DNA from: Bradyrhizobium sp. Ghvi
GTDB taxonomy: Bacteria > Pseudomonadota > Alphaproteobacteria > Rhizobiales > Xanthobacteraceae
Length of the DNA stretch: 51,598 nt
Reading direction: 5' to 3'
Assembly: GCF_900115265.1 (NCBI RefSeq)
Contig: NZ_FOVU01000023.1
Coordinates: forward strand, 1 to 51,598
Part shown: positions 1 to 7,686 of the stretch, piece by piece
Numbering within the stretch: position 1 is the stretch's first letter
Layout of the letters: each line of letters begins with the position of its first letter
Notes under the pieces: generated by a model
The model's database searches: none
Told to the model about the DNA's origin: nothing
What the model saw: the letters and a program-made list of their open reading frames with translations, nothing else
Program-made: the position numbers and the translations under genes

Positions 1-83
1 CACCTTTTGAAAAACGGGGATAGCCGAACGCTGCGGCATGGAAACTCCAGTGAGAAGGCATCGTTGCGATCAGGACTAAAGGG

Positions 84-422
84 CTACTTATCGTCTTCGC
101 TCGGGAAGGGTTCGCAGGTTTTGCGGCCAAGGAATGTATCCGGCGCAGGATCGCGCAATATTCGAACAGTTTTGTAGATCAGCTCCTGCGATTGTGCGAT
201 GGCGTGCCCATCTTCCTCTAACGAATGCCGGACTGCCACGGTCTGCGCCTTGGCTGATGCCTTCAGGCGCTTTGATCTCTTTGTAAGCGTCAACTCACGC
301 ATCGCACGAGCTAACTCGCCGTCCGACATAGGAACTGCTCTTGCTGTCAACGACGGATGCTGACTAGTCCTCGTAACGGTTAGAGCGTCCACCAATCTTT
401 TCAGGACAGAAATTCGTTCCAT
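84..422 (-). CDS. Hypothetical protein, 112 aa
   Basis: The open frame runs from an ATG to a stop without interruption and encodes a basic N-terminal two thirds (several K/R clusters around residues 45-60) and an acidic C-terminus ending in EDDK. I do not recognise a family and see no signal peptide or membrane segment. It is divergent from the Crp-type regulator that starts about 110 bases away, so the two could share a control region. It is kept because it is open over its full length and no better frame overlaps it. Confidence 0.45.
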   Translation of the reverse strand: MERISVLKRLVDALTVTRTSQHPSLTARAVPMSDGELARAMRELTLTKRSKRLKASAKAQTVAVRHSLEEDGHAIAQSQELIYKTVRILRDPAPDTFLGRKTCEPFPSEDDK

Positions 423-530
423 CGAATTAAACCTTCACAATTCCGAGTTGGAAATTGGAACCATCCAAGCAATCATAGCTTAGGCGAGTTAAATCGGCTC
501 GACGTACCAAATGATGCGACGATATGATTT

Positions 531-1274
531 TTGGGAGTTTGCTTGGATAGTCCCCAACAGATGTTGGTCCGCAATTTAAGGGAGCACTCCCGGCTGGCCG
601 ACGATGACATCGACGAAATCCGCAGCTTTTCGATTACGACCCGTGAGCTTGCGGCAGACCAGGATTTTGTCCGACAGGGAGATCGTCCAGAGGTCGCGGT
701 GCTGGTAGTATCCGGGATGCTCGCCCGCTATCACCTTCTGGAGGGTGGGCGCCGACAATACCTTTCGTTCCACATGTCCGGCGATCTGCCAGACTCTCAA
801 GGGCTCTTCATCGACAGAATGGACCACGCGCTGTGCGCGCTTGGCCCAGCAACCGTCGCATCGATCCCGCACAAGCAGATACTGAAAGCCTTTGCGCGGC
901 GTCCCTCGTTAGGCATCGCGATCTGGAGGGAGACGCTGGTGGATGCCGCAATCTTCCGGGAAGCCATAACTAACAACAGTGCGAGGGCAAAACAGACGAG
1001 AATGGCCCACCTCTTCTGCGAGTTGTTCTATCGCGCACGTGTTTCCGGACTTAACAGGGGGAACAAGTGCTCAATCCCGCTAACCTTGGTTCAGCTCGCC
1101 GAAACCCTCGCTATGGCTCTCGCCACTGTCAATCGGACACTTCATCAGCTGCGCGCCTCCGGCACCATGGAATTTCATGACGGCGAACTGGTGGTTCTAA
1201 AATGGCGCGAGTTACAAAAATTAGGCGACTTCAATGCGGATTACCTTCATTTGAAGAAGCAGTTGCCGATCTAA
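531..1274 (+). CDS. Crp/Fnr family transcriptional regulator
   Basis: This 247-residue protein has the two-domain plan of Crp/Fnr regulators. A cyclic-nucleotide-binding-like beta barrel spans about residues 15-130 (motif RQGDRP near 48-53, then SGMLARYHLLEGGRRQ). A dimer helix follows, and then a winged helix-turn-helix at about 184-212 (LVQLAETLAMALATVNRTL), which is the Crp-type recognition helix pattern. There are no N-terminal cysteines of the FNR iron-sulfur type, and the phosphate-binding RS pair of true cAMP receptors is not evident, so the ligand is unknown. Alphaproteobacterial relatives of this length are often stress or oxygen responsive, but that is family knowledge and not visible here. 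The gene stands alone. It starts at ATG 531 and the sequence is intact. Confidence 0.85.
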   Translation: MGVCLDSPQQMLVRNLREHSRLADDDIDEIRSFSITTRELAADQDFVRQGDRPEVAVLVVSGMLARYHLLEGGRRQYLSFHMSGDLPDSQGLFIDRMDHALCALGPATVASIPHKQILKAFARRPSLGIAIWRETLVDAAIFREAITNNSARAKQTRMAHLFCELFYRARVSGLNRGNKCSIPLTLVQLAETLAMALATVNRTLHQLRASGTMEFHDGELVVLKWRELQKLGDFNADYLHLKKQLPI

Positions 1275-1638
1275 AAGCAGGTCGCCTTTGCGTCAAAATG
1301 CGCAGAACTCAGGTTGAACAAATCTGGTCCGCTCAGCCGTGATGAGCGGACCTCCGCAGACCTGGCGCAACTTCTCAGATGGGTCAGAAGCCTTCGTCGC
1401 TCGCTTTCTCGCGGATCACAATTACGCGCAGTATGTCGTACCGCGATCTCGACCTATCAAGCACCCTGCCGTCGTTCAATGCCCGGCAAGCAACATAGCA
1501 CAGACGACATGGCAGGCGCCCGGCGCGGCTGCACTTGGGGAGTGATCCATAGGGCCGAGCTGGAACGATCTCTCGTTCATCCACCATACATCCGACACGG
1601 CGCAATACTTGCTACGGTGCGGGGAGGCCGAGTAGTGC
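1275..1638. other. No supported gene
   Basis: This stretch holds overlapping open frames on both strands, but their compositions are arginine- and cysteine-rich in the manner of shadow frames and none resembles a known protein. I see no hairpin with a T run and no repeat. Confidence 0.4.
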
Positions 1639-1842
1639 GTGCGGAGTTGTTCCCAGATGGGACGAAAGGTCCGGGCTTCAAAGAAGCAGAAGCGTGTTAC
1701 GCCGGACCTACTAATCCTGGCTGCTGAGCTTGAAAGGCTGAAACGAAAGCGCGCATCAATCCCCGACCTCGAAAAACTCTGGAGCGAAGTGCAAGCACTC
1801 CGAATGCAAGTTAGAAAAGCCGAAATGAGACGCCAGCACTGA
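1639..1842 (+). CDS. Small coiled-coil protein, 67 aa
   Basis: The basic N-terminus (GRKVRASKKQKR) is followed by a heptad-rich helix (LLILAAELERLKRKR) and then by IPDLEKLWSEVQALRMQV. The second half resembles the 46-residue product at 4616-4756, which has LPDLVKMLQELEELREKV, so the two are probably paralogues. The start used is GTG 1639, about 11 bases after a GGGGAGG; ATG 1657 is an alternative. The gene ends six bases before the stop codon of the H-NS-like gene on the other strand, so the two are convergent. The function is unknown. It is probably a small oligomerising protein. Confidence 0.5.
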   Translation: MRSCSQMGRKVRASKKQKRVTPDLLILAAELERLKRKRASIPDLEKLWSEVQALRMQVRKAEMRRQH

Positions 1843-1847
1843 ACCGG

Positions 1848-2171
1848 CTACATCGCGGCCCGGTCGATACGTAAGTCATCGATCCGTTTTCCGGACTTCA
1901 ACAGGTTTGTTACCCAGCGAGGCTGCTTACCGCGCCCGGCCCAAGTCTCCGATCTATTTGACGGGTTTCGATACTTTGGAAGAACCTTGGGATAGCGCCG
2001 TTGGGCGCGGACGGTATTCGGCGCAACGGCGCGGCCGAGCTTAGCCAACCGCTCCTCTAGCGTCTTTTGTTTCGCCGCGAGTTTGGCTGGGAGTATGGCC
2101 TCGGTCTGGCGGTAGAGATCCCAAAGCTGGTCGATGGACATCTGCGCCAGCGCATCACTAGACAGTTTCAT
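1848..2171 (-). CDS. H-NS family (HvrA-like) nucleoid-associated DNA-binding protein
   Basis: This is a full-length, 107-residue member of the H-NS histone-like family of alpha- and betaproteobacteria. Residues 11-46 form the N-terminal oligomerisation helix (MSIDQLWDLYRQTEAIL then KLAAKQKTLEERLAKL). A flexible basic linker runs over about 50-70, and residues 75-86 carry the DNA-binding signature TWAGRGKQPRW, matching the W-x-G-R-G-x-x-P-x-W core of H-NS C-terminal domains. Such proteins bind AT-rich, often foreign, DNA and silence it. The N-terminal helix is shared with two much shorter proteins in this window (11025-11222 and 15558-15713) that lack the C-terminal domain. The start is the ATG at 2171, preceded by a GGGAGCAAG-type ribosome site. 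Confidence 0.85.
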   Translation of the reverse strand: MKLSSDALAQMSIDQLWDLYRQTEAILPAKLAAKQKTLEERLAKLGRAVAPNTVRAQRRYPKVLPKYRNPSNRSETWAGRGKQPRWVTNLLKSGKRIDDLRIDRAAM

Positions 2172-2453
2172 ATCTTGCTCCCTTCAGGAGAAGACCCCCG
2201 AAAATTAGGTTCCGACATTGGAACTTTTTTGAGGCTTTTTAGCGCCTGATCCTCGTTGAGTCGGTGACCCTTCGGGGCACGACTAGTCTCTGCGACGTAG
2301 TGCTTTGTTGGCTCCACACCATAGTGGATCCTGATTGGGCCGCCTTTGATTTAACGCAAGACGATGCCCGCGCTCAGGGCGCCCCATACGCTGGAGCCCG
2401 ATCTATTCTGGGACGCATCTCCATCCGCGCGCTTTGGGCTAACGTCAGCCACA

Positions 2454-3140
2454 GGCCGATTCCGTTGAAAAAGGCCGGCAGTATTCCGCTGTAATCGTTG
2501 AACCGGGACGAGATCGAGGTGGTCCTATGCTGGCCTTGCGACAGGCATCGCGATCAGCTTGGCTATCTTCCGGAGGTTCTGCGGGGTGGCTGCGAGAGTG
2601 AACTCGTCGCGTGCGCCGTTTGGGCCTCGCAATCGTAAACGGTCGAGCTTGAGAATGCGCTTGAGGTGCGCGAACAGCATCTCGATCTTCTTTCGTAATC
2701 GACGCGAAGTACGCCCCTCCCATGATCGTGCTATCTCGCGCGCCAGGTTGCGAGTGCCCTCATAGATCGAGCGAGACACTTTGCGGACGAAGTCCTTGGG
2801 GCAGCAGCGAACCTTCAAGGCGCAGTCGGTGCAATCGTGCCTGCTCGCGCGGTAGAGCATCGCTGCGCCATCGTTCACCAGTGTTCCGGTTGTGGTCAGC
2901 ATCTTGCCACCGGGGCAGGTATAGACGTCGCTAGTGTGGTCGTAGGTGAAGTCCTCGCGCGAAAAGGTCCCGTCCGCGCGGGCCGACTTGTCGAACACGG
3001 TCACGTGCGGCTCGATCCCGTGCTCGTAAACCAACCAGCCGAGCATCTCGGCCGAGCCATAGCCGCTGTCGCCGAGGAGCCGCGTGGGGTAAAGGGTCGC
3101 TAGCAGCAGCGCCTCCAGCGCGGCCTGCCACTCCGGCTAA
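2454..3140 (-). mobile_element. IS1182-type insertion sequence remnant: 3' end
   Basis: The fragment carries the C-terminal part of an IS1182-family DDE transposase and one terminal repeat. The reading frame is recognisable from about 3140 (LATLYPTRLLGDSGYGSAEM) through VFDKSARADGTFSREDF, the cysteine-containing C-x2-C segment and the final RRLRKKIEMLFAHLKRIL-type helix, ending at the stop at 2525. It has no start codon of its own; the internal ATG at 3046 is not a real start. The outer end has GGCCGATTCCGTTGAAAAA at 2454-2472, which recurs inverted at 47396-47413 beside a transposase N-terminal fragment. The N-terminal half is missing, and the break lies near 3140. Confidence 0.8.
2525..3140 (-). 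pseudogene. IS1182 family transposase, C-terminal fragment
   Basis: About 200 residues of the transposase C-terminal half remain. They include the GYGSAEML segment, the CPGGK...CTDCALKVRCCP zinc-ribbon-like cysteines and the terminal catalytic-domain helices with E in KIEMLFAHLKR. Full-length members are about 450-480 residues, so roughly the first 60 percent is absent. It is not functional alone. The 3' side is intact to its terminal repeat. Confidence 0.8.
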
Positions 3141-3329
3141 TCGTGCAAAAGTTGGCCCCCCTGTGGCTGAGAAGCGTCCACACAGGGAAGCCAAACTGGA
3201 AGTCGTAGCCGCCCGGCCTAGCCGACGCGATTGACGCGGAACGGGCTTCCGGCAACCACTCCTTCTTTTTTCCTATCGGAAATGAGACCGTGTGTATAAA
3301 CTGCAGCTTCGGATTGATCGCAATCGCCC

Positions 3330-4304
3330 ATGAGACGACGTAGCGCTCTTGGTATTCTCGGTAGCACCGCATTATGGTCGCTTGCTGCGCGTGGGCAAAG
3401 GCGAGCGATGCCTTTGATTGGTTTCCTTGGCATTTCCAGCCTCGCAGACCAACACCCCCGCGTTGGCGCCTTCGTCCGGCGCATGCACGAGCTTGGCTGG
3501 TTCGAGAACCAGACGATCTTAATCGAATATCGATGGGCCGAGGGCCGGACGGAGCGATATTCCGAAATCGCAGCCGAGTTTGCAAAGCTCAGAGTGGATC
3601 TCGTCGTGACCGCGGGTACTGGGCCGGTACTGGCCGTCAAACAGGCGGCACCTGAAATCCCTATCGTGTTCGCGATAGCGACTGATCCGGCCGCAACAGG
3701 CATCGTCAGTAGCCTTGCCCATCCCGGCGGCAATGCCACCGGCCTGTCTTACCTCGGACCCGACCTTGCGGGCAAGCGCGTGGAGTTGTCGCGCGAAGTT
3801 CTCCATGGCCTATCCCGGCTGGGAATTATGGCCAATCGGCTTGCTCCCGGTCCGATGCTTGAGCTGCAGGAGGTCGAAGGCGCTGCCATCAAGCTCGGAA
3901 TGGCAGCCACTCTCTTCAAGATTGCCGCAGTCGATGACATCGACGCTGTGTTCACATCATTCAAGGACCGATACGATGCGCTGTATGTATGCTCCGATCC
4001 TCTAGTTAACACTGGGCGTTTTCGCATCGTCAGTCAGGCGCTTACCGCGCGCGCACCAACGGTCTTTGGCGAACGCGACAGTGTTAGTGCCGGAGGGCTC
4101 TTCTCCTACGGTCCAAACGTTCCTGACATGTATCGACGTGCTGCAGATCTCGTTGACAAGATACTTCGCGGCACCAAGGCTGGGGAAATTCCAGTCGAGC
4201 AACCCACCAGAATTGAGTTCGTGATCAATCTCAAGACCGCAAACGCGATTGGCCTGAACATTTCGCCAATTATTCTGGCGCGAGCTGACGAGGTTATCGA
4301 GTAG
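3330..4304 (+). CDS. ABC transporter substrate-binding protein (ABC_sub_bind / DUF534-type)
   Basis: This 324-residue periplasmic binding protein belongs to the family often labelled 'ABC transporter substrate binding protein' with PF04392-type fold. It starts with a twin-arginine-like basic n-region (MRRRSALGILG) and a hydrophobic stretch. Family landmarks follow: IGFLGISS, the VGAFVRRMHELGW segment with the following IEYRWAEGR, VDLVVTAGTGP, PIVFAIATDPAATGIV, HPGGNATGLS and the C-terminal PTRIEFVINLKTANAIGL. These signatures are strongly conserved in the rhizobial members. No permease or ATPase gene is adjacent, so it is an orphan, as is common for this family. The substrate is unknown. The frame is intact. 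Confidence 0.9.
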   Translation: MRRRSALGILGSTALWSLAARGQRRAMPLIGFLGISSLADQHPRVGAFVRRMHELGWFENQTILIEYRWAEGRTERYSEIAAEFAKLRVDLVVTAGTGPVLAVKQAAPEIPIVFAIATDPAATGIVSSLAHPGGNATGLSYLGPDLAGKRVELSREVLHGLSRLGIMANRLAPGPMLELQEVEGAAIKLGMAATLFKIAAVDDIDAVFTSFKDRYDALYVCSDPLVNTGRFRIVSQALTARAPTVFGERDSVSAGGLFSYGPNVPDMYRRAADLVDKILRGTKAGEIPVEQPTRIEFVINLKTANAIGLNISPIILARADEVIE

Positions 4305-4615
4305 GTGACGCGCCCGAATCGGTGAAGGTGCTGTTGATTGCGATCTGAGAGATGGAAAAGCGCATGTGGCGGGATACATCCGCGGCGTGAAGCACGGCAG
4401 GTTCATTATTCCGGCTAGTCCCATTTCGCTCCCCCAATCTTTTGCTTCTGCTTCGGCGAGTTGCCTCGGATGCATGCCGCGAACACCCAGAGCTAGGATG
4501 TGTGTCGTTCTGGTTGTGAGGCCGACCAACATGCTCAGCTGATTTGTTAAAAATGCAATTCCGCCTGTAGGGGAATATTTGCCCATCTGCGCCTTGATGA
4601 CGCTCGCCGTCGACC
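4305..4615. other. No supported gene
   Basis: Minus-strand frames are open here (for example a stretch reading LALGVRGMHPRQLAEAEAKD) but I cannot tie them to any family, and they run antisense into the flanking genes. No repeat or terminator with a T run is evident. Confidence 0.35.
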
Positions 4616-4756
4616 ATGGAGCGTCTAGCGATGGGACAAAGGATCCAAATTTTGAAGCGGGCACAAGCGTTGCCCGATCTCGTGAAAATGCTTCAAGAGC
4701 TCGAGGAGTTGCGAGAAAAGGTCCGGCTCGCCCGGGCCGCGCGGGTGTTGCACTGA
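4616..4756 (+). CDS. Small coiled-coil protein, 46 aa
   Basis: The translation begins MERLAMGQRIQILKRAQ and continues LPDLVKMLQELEELREKV, then a basic tail RLARAARVLH. The helix is amphipathic with heptad leucines. It parallels the end of the protein at 1639-1842 (IPDLEKLWSEVQALRMQV), with the same proline-aspartate-leucine opening, which argues that this short frame is a real gene. It has no recognised function. Confidence 0.45.
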   Translation: MERLAMGQRIQILKRAQALPDLVKMLQELEELREKVRLARAARVLH

Positions 4757-4860
4757 GGCTAGTCCATCCTCTCTTCCGGGGCGCTTCGGCGCGTTAGGAA
4801 CATATTACCCGGGGGCGCGTCCTACAGGCGCAATCGATCCTGCTGGCTTGTGGGTCGACG

Positions 4861-5019
4861 ATGGACAAAACACTCGCTTACGCCATTTCTGCAATCATTG
4901 TGAGCTTCGGTGTCTGGATCCTTATTGCTGGCGTGGGCTCCAGCTCGCCGGCCCTGTGGACGGTCGTAGGGTTGGTCCCCATTACGATCGGGCTGATCAG
5001 CGCCCTCGGACCCTCATGA
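4861..5019 (+). CDS. Small two-helix membrane protein, 52 aa
   Basis: The translation starts MDKTLAYAISAIIVSFGVWI and has two hydrophobic segments (about residues 6-26 and 33-50) separated by GSSSPALW. It therefore looks like a small inner-membrane hairpin protein. Its stop overlaps the next start in the arrangement ATGA at 5016-5019, suggesting translational coupling to the following frame. No family is recognised. Confidence 0.5.
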   Translation: MDKTLAYAISAIIVSFGVWILIAGVGSSSPALWTVVGLVPITIGLISALGPS

Positions 5020-5273
5020 TGGCTTTTCGTTCGTTTCCGAAGCGGAACGATAGCCGCGCTACTCGATTTGTCCTACGAAGAGGCAACCGCCGAGTCGAGC
5101 GCGCCTTCCTGAGCCAATTGACTTCAGAGCCGTGAACCAGCACTCCGCTCTTTGATCACGAACTCGTCGCCCGGCTCCTAGAGCTGCGATTGGTCGAGGC
5201 TATCTCACTGCCCTCCGGCGATACTGAATATCGAATTACCGCGGAGGGACGAGCGGCTTTGCAAACCTGGTGA
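5016..5273 (+). pseudogene. Small hypothetical protein interrupted by an in-frame TGA
   Basis: A single reading frame of 86 codons runs from ATG 5016 to TGA 5271-5273, but TGA at 5133-5135 splits it. Before the stop lies MMAFRSFPKRNDSRATRF and ...AFLSQLTSEP. After it come LFDHELVARLLELRLVEAI and EYRITAEGRAALQTW, which look like the end of a small winged-helix-like protein. Keeping the same frame on both sides of the stop suggests one gene with a nonsense mutation. The alternative is a real 39-residue protein followed by a leftover frame. Confidence 0.45.
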
Positions 5274-5348
5274 AATCTTGAGCTAGGTCAGCGCGTCTGC
5301 ATTTTCCGAATCGGCGAGGTGTGCTCGCTCTCGTCCTGAAGTTTTAAA

Positions 5349-5522
5349 ATGGTGAGCCATAGAGTGAGCCACTTCGTCTCAATGCTCCTGCTTGCCGTCG
5401 CCCTCACCTTGACTTTGTGCTTCGGGCTGGCAGCCTGGCGCCTATCGGCCGGCAATGACGTCGACGTCACCGCCACGATTCCGCATCTGGAATACGGCTG
5501 GCGGTCGAGGCCGAACGACTGA
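5349..5522 (+). CDS. Small membrane or secreted protein, 57 aa
   Basis: The translation begins MVSHRVSHFVSMLLLAVALT and continues through a long hydrophobic segment (about residues 10-31) into a polar tail DVDVTATIPHLEYGWRSRP. This is consistent with a single-pass anchor or an uncleaved signal. No family is recognised. Confidence 0.4.
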   Translation: MVSHRVSHFVSMLLLAVALTLTLCFGLAAWRLSAGNDVDVTATIPHLEYGWRSRPND

Positions 5523-5581
5523 GGGCCTTGCGCTCGCCCTCCGGTTGCGGAATCCTGCCGCTCTTGCGGGGAGGACAATCA

Positions 5582-5614
5582 ATGTCGCTTGACATCGAAC
5601 AACTGAAGATCTGA
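5582..5614 (+). other. Ten-codon leader ORF overlapping the next start (TGATG)
   Basis: An ATG at 5582 follows a good ribosome site (GGGGAGGAC) and encodes MSLDIEQLKI before a TGA whose last base is the A of ATG 5614. The repeat gene that follows lacks a good ribosome site of its own. Either this is a leader that couples translation, or it is the true N-terminus separated from the first repeat by a frameshift, because the first TTEDLM motif begins inside the overlap in the next gene's frame. Confidence 0.4.
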
Positions 5615-5805
5615 TGCGAATAGCTACGGCTGGCGGCGGCTTCACGATCAAGGGCGGGCCACGAACCACGGAAGATTTGATGCGGATAGCCACAGCGGCA
5701 AGCTCGAAAGCATGCCGCGTGACCTTTACGGGCGTGGGTCCGCGGACGACAGAAGACCTCATGCGAATTGCTACGGCGAGAAAGGGATGCTTTGAATTCG
5801 CCTAG
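5614..5805 (+). CDS. Tandem helix-strand repeat protein (TTEDLMRIATA repeats)
   Basis: This 63-residue product is built from near-identical repeats. The motif TTEDLMRIATA occurs intact twice (about 5656-5706 and 5746-5784) and a third copy starts at the initiation codon (EDLMRIATA, with TTEDL encoded just upstream in frame). Spacers are GGGFTIKGGPR and ASSKACRVTFTGVGPR, and the protein ends ARKGCFEFA. The pattern predicts a short alpha helix followed by a beta strand, repeated with a period of about 21-27 residues. I know of similar short repeats in rhizobial hypothetical proteins but no assigned function. The true start may be ATG 5582 if a frameshift is corrected. Confidence 0.6.
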   Translation: MRIATAGGGFTIKGGPRTTEDLMRIATAASSKACRVTFTGVGPRTTEDLMRIATARKGCFEFA

Positions 5806-5818
5806 TCACGGTCGAAAA

Positions 5819-5980
5819 ATGAATCATCGTGCAGTACGGCCAACTCGACTGCAATGTCCGGCCGTAAAATCGATAGTGCGCGGCGGAGCGATTGGCCTGT
5901 ACCAGAGGGCGGGCCAATACTATCACGAGCTCGCTGATGACGTGCGCGCCGTAATCGCAGCGTTCGATCTTGCCGCTTAG
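5819..5980 (+). CDS. Hypothetical protein, 53 aa
   Basis: The frame from ATG 5819 gives MNHRAVRPTRLQCPAVKSIV and ends in an amphipathic segment HELADDVRAVIAAFDLAA. It lies just after the repeat protein on the same strand. Support is weak: no family, no clear ribosome site. Confidence 0.25.
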   Translation: MNHRAVRPTRLQCPAVKSIVRGGAIGLYQRAGQYYHELADDVRAVIAAFDLAA

Positions 5981-6212
5981 GCGTTCTGCAACGCCATTGA
6001 ACAAGCTAGGGCACCTGGAGCCTTAAGCCGACTTACGTTGCGACTTGCCGCTAGTTTCTTCGCTGCCGCCTCTTCAGCCACCCTCCATTCCGGCAATCGG
6101 CATCGGCATCTCCTTCTGACGGGTGGGTGACACCAGCTTGTAGTTCTGCACTGCAGAGCGAGGGCTAAAGTCTCTTTAGGAACGATTGAATTGCGATGGC
6201 GATTACGCGTGC

Positions 6213-6428
6213 ATGCCGAAGTATCGTTTCGATTTGATTGGTGAGCTTGCAGCGTGTGACATCACTGGTCACGAGTGCATGAACGACACAGAAGCCCGGC
6301 GTGACGGCGACCTATTGGCGCATAGGCTCGTATCGGAGAAACCGAGCCTGCTCAGCGATAGGAACTTCATCATCGTACGGAATGACAAGGGCGACGAGAT
6401 CTATCGCGCACCTTTGGTGTTGCATTAG
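6213..6428 (+). CDS. DUF6894-like small protein, 71 aa
   Basis: The protein starts MPKYRFDLIGELAACDITGH, followed by D...A...A spacing and the ending DRNFIIVRNDKGDEIYRAPL. This matches the small, widespread rhizobial family (DUF6894) that opens M-P-x-Y-x-F-D, has a G-x-E/x-D-x-x-A-A middle and ends with a V-x-D-x-x-G-x-x-hydrophobic strand pair. The function is unknown. ATG 6213 is chosen over 6186 because the family begins at this methionine. Confidence 0.6.
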   Translation: MPKYRFDLIGELAACDITGHECMNDTEARRDGDLLAHRLVSEKPSLLSDRNFIIVRNDKGDEIYRAPLVLH

Positions 6429-6782
6429 CTTCCGCGATCACAGAGCAAATGCCGCAGCATTTGCCAAATCACCTGCTCGCCAGCCTTACCTCATCAACCC
6501 ATCAGGGCCGTCCGGCCCCCGAGCGCTCTCGCGTGCGAGGCGGATGAGCACTCCAATAAAAACGCCGCCCGTTTGCATCTTTGCGCGGGCGGCGGATTTC
6601 CAGCCCCTGGTGGGAATGGCAATTCCCCTGTGCCCCTGCACCATGCCAAGGTTTTGTGTCACCTAGCCGGACACCTGCCGAGGCGAAAATGCGACACCCG
6701 CGGCAATAGCGCGGCCCCACCGAAGTAGAACAAATAAGGAACAAAAGCTCAAGTGTATTGTTGGTCGGAAAAGGAGATCAGC
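6429..6782. other. Intergenic stretch with one strong hairpin
   Basis: No gene is supported. The stretch contains the GC-rich hairpin listed separately at 6563-6594 and an A-rich segment just before the DUF3072-type gene (around 6728-6750) that may hold its promoter. Confidence 0.5.
6563..6594 (-). terminator. Hairpin with T run on the minus strand
   Basis: CGCCGCCCG (6563-6571) pairs with CGGGCGGCG (6586-6594) around a 14-base loop. Read on the minus strand the stem is followed by TTTTTATT, the form of an intrinsic terminator. No clear minus-strand gene ends here, so it may be a relic or may stop antisense transcription. Confidence 0.5.
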
Positions 6783-6963
6783 ATGGCCGACAACACTGAA
6801 AAGGACCCTAAAGACTGGGTTTCCGGAAATGACCCAATGACCGGCGCGCAGCAATCCTATCTAAAAACTCTCGCCGAGCAGGCCCACAAGCCACTAGGAT
6901 CTGACGAAGGCGGAGGCGTCTGAGATGATCGACCAGCTCCGGCAAAAAGCGGGTCTGGAATGA
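6783..6963 (+). pseudogene. DUF3072 family protein, frameshifted
   Basis: The first frame begins MADNTEKDPKDWVSGNDPMT and continues GAQQSYLKTLAEQAHKPL, the conserved start of DUF3072 proteins. At about 6905-6911 the frame is lost and stops at 6923. The expected C-terminus, AEASEMIDQLRQKAGLE, continues in the +1 frame to the stop at 6961-6963. The normal family layout has a lysine-rich K-A-E-A-S hinge at this point, so two lost bases (or one gained) explain the break. A strong ribosome site (AAAGGAGATC) precedes the ATG. Confidence 0.75.
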
Positions 6964-7201
6964 TCGCGACGCCTTCAGCCATCGCCCGAGGTCGGCGATG
7001 GTGCTTGTCCTGTCGCAGGCCGCTAAATCTCCGGCACAACCGCTCCATGCGCGCTGGCTCGGGGATGTCGTGCTGATTGCGGACCATGCGAGGTTCCGCG
7101 TGTCCCACCAAAATTTGATGAATCGCCCCGAGCGCCGGTTCGCAAAGGCGGATCCAGGATATCGCGGCGGTCCGTATATCACGCGTTGCGGGCACGCGCC
7201 C
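6964..7201. other. No supported gene
   Basis: Open frames occur on both strands without family resemblance. The minus-strand frame reading SGRFIKFWWDTRNLAWSAI may be a decayed fragment but I cannot place it. Confidence 0.3.
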
Positions 7202-7256
7202 TTGACCCCCCAACGCTCCATCCATATACCATCCAAATGGATGCTATGTGGATGGT
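7202..7256 (+). promoter_or_regulatory. Promoter overlapping a 29-bp palindromic operator
   Basis: TTGACC (7202-7207) and TATACC (7225-7230) are separated by 17 bases, close to a housekeeping promoter. The -10 element runs into an imperfect palindrome with arms ACCATCC (7228-7234) and GGATGGT (7250-7256), containing further ATGGAT/ATGTGGAT half sites. The ribbon-helix-helix regulator starts seven bases later, so autorepression by that protein is the natural reading. That role is inferred. Confidence 0.6.
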
Positions 7257-7262
7257 AGAGCG

Positions 7263-7682
7263 ATGCCGGGCAACGTTCACGAAATTCGACCAAAGCCGTC
7301 CGACACGGAAAAAATCACGATCAATCTTGGCTTTGTCGATCTCGGTCAGGTCGATTTGATGGTGCAGGAAGGCTTCTACTCGAACCGCACGGATTTCATC
7401 AGGACCGCGATCCGCAACCAGCTCGAACGCCACGCTGATGTGGTCAAGCAATCCACGGCGCGAAAGAGCTTGGACCTGGGCTTGCGAAACTACAGCCGCG
7501 AAGATCTCGAGGCGACGCGGCGGGCGGGCGAGATGCTGCACATCAATGTTCTTGGCCTTGCCACTATCGCGCAGGACGTCACGCCCGAGCTGGCCCGCGC
7601 GACGATTGCATCGGTCTCTGTGCTGGGGGCCCTGCACGCCAGTCCGGCGGTCAAGTCCGCTCTCGCCGACAGGACGAGGTAA
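7263..7682 (+). CDS. Ribbon-helix-helix (CopG/MetJ-like) transcriptional regulator
   Basis: The N-terminal third carries a ribbon-helix-helix domain: a strand EKITINLGFVDLGQVDLMV, then the helix-turn-helix EGFYSNRTDFIRTAIRNQL, as in CopG/NikR-like DNA-binding dimers. The remaining about 85 residues (to 139) lack the NikR metal-binding ACT domain and include ATIASVSVLGALHASPAV, a possible oligomerisation segment. Close relatives precede PHB-depolymerase-like genes in rhizobia, and here the next gene starts four bases downstream, so the pair is an operon. ATG 7263 is used; the palindrome immediately upstream is a plausible self-operator. Confidence 0.8.
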   Translation: MPGNVHEIRPKPSDTEKITINLGFVDLGQVDLMVQEGFYSNRTDFIRTAIRNQLERHADVVKQSTARKSLDLGLRNYSREDLEATRRAGEMLHINVLGLATIAQDVTPELARATIASVSVLGALHASPAVKSALADRTR

Positions 7683-7686
7683 GGTC

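Noticed and set aside
1314..1727. 137-residue plus-strand frame
   Set aside because: Arginine- and cysteine-rich without any pattern, and it overlaps the more convincing coiled-coil frame at 1639-1842.
5614..5805. CRISPR-like array from the repeated DNA units
   Set aside because: The repeats are in frame, encode a conserved protein motif, and are only three with coding spacers; there are no cas genes.
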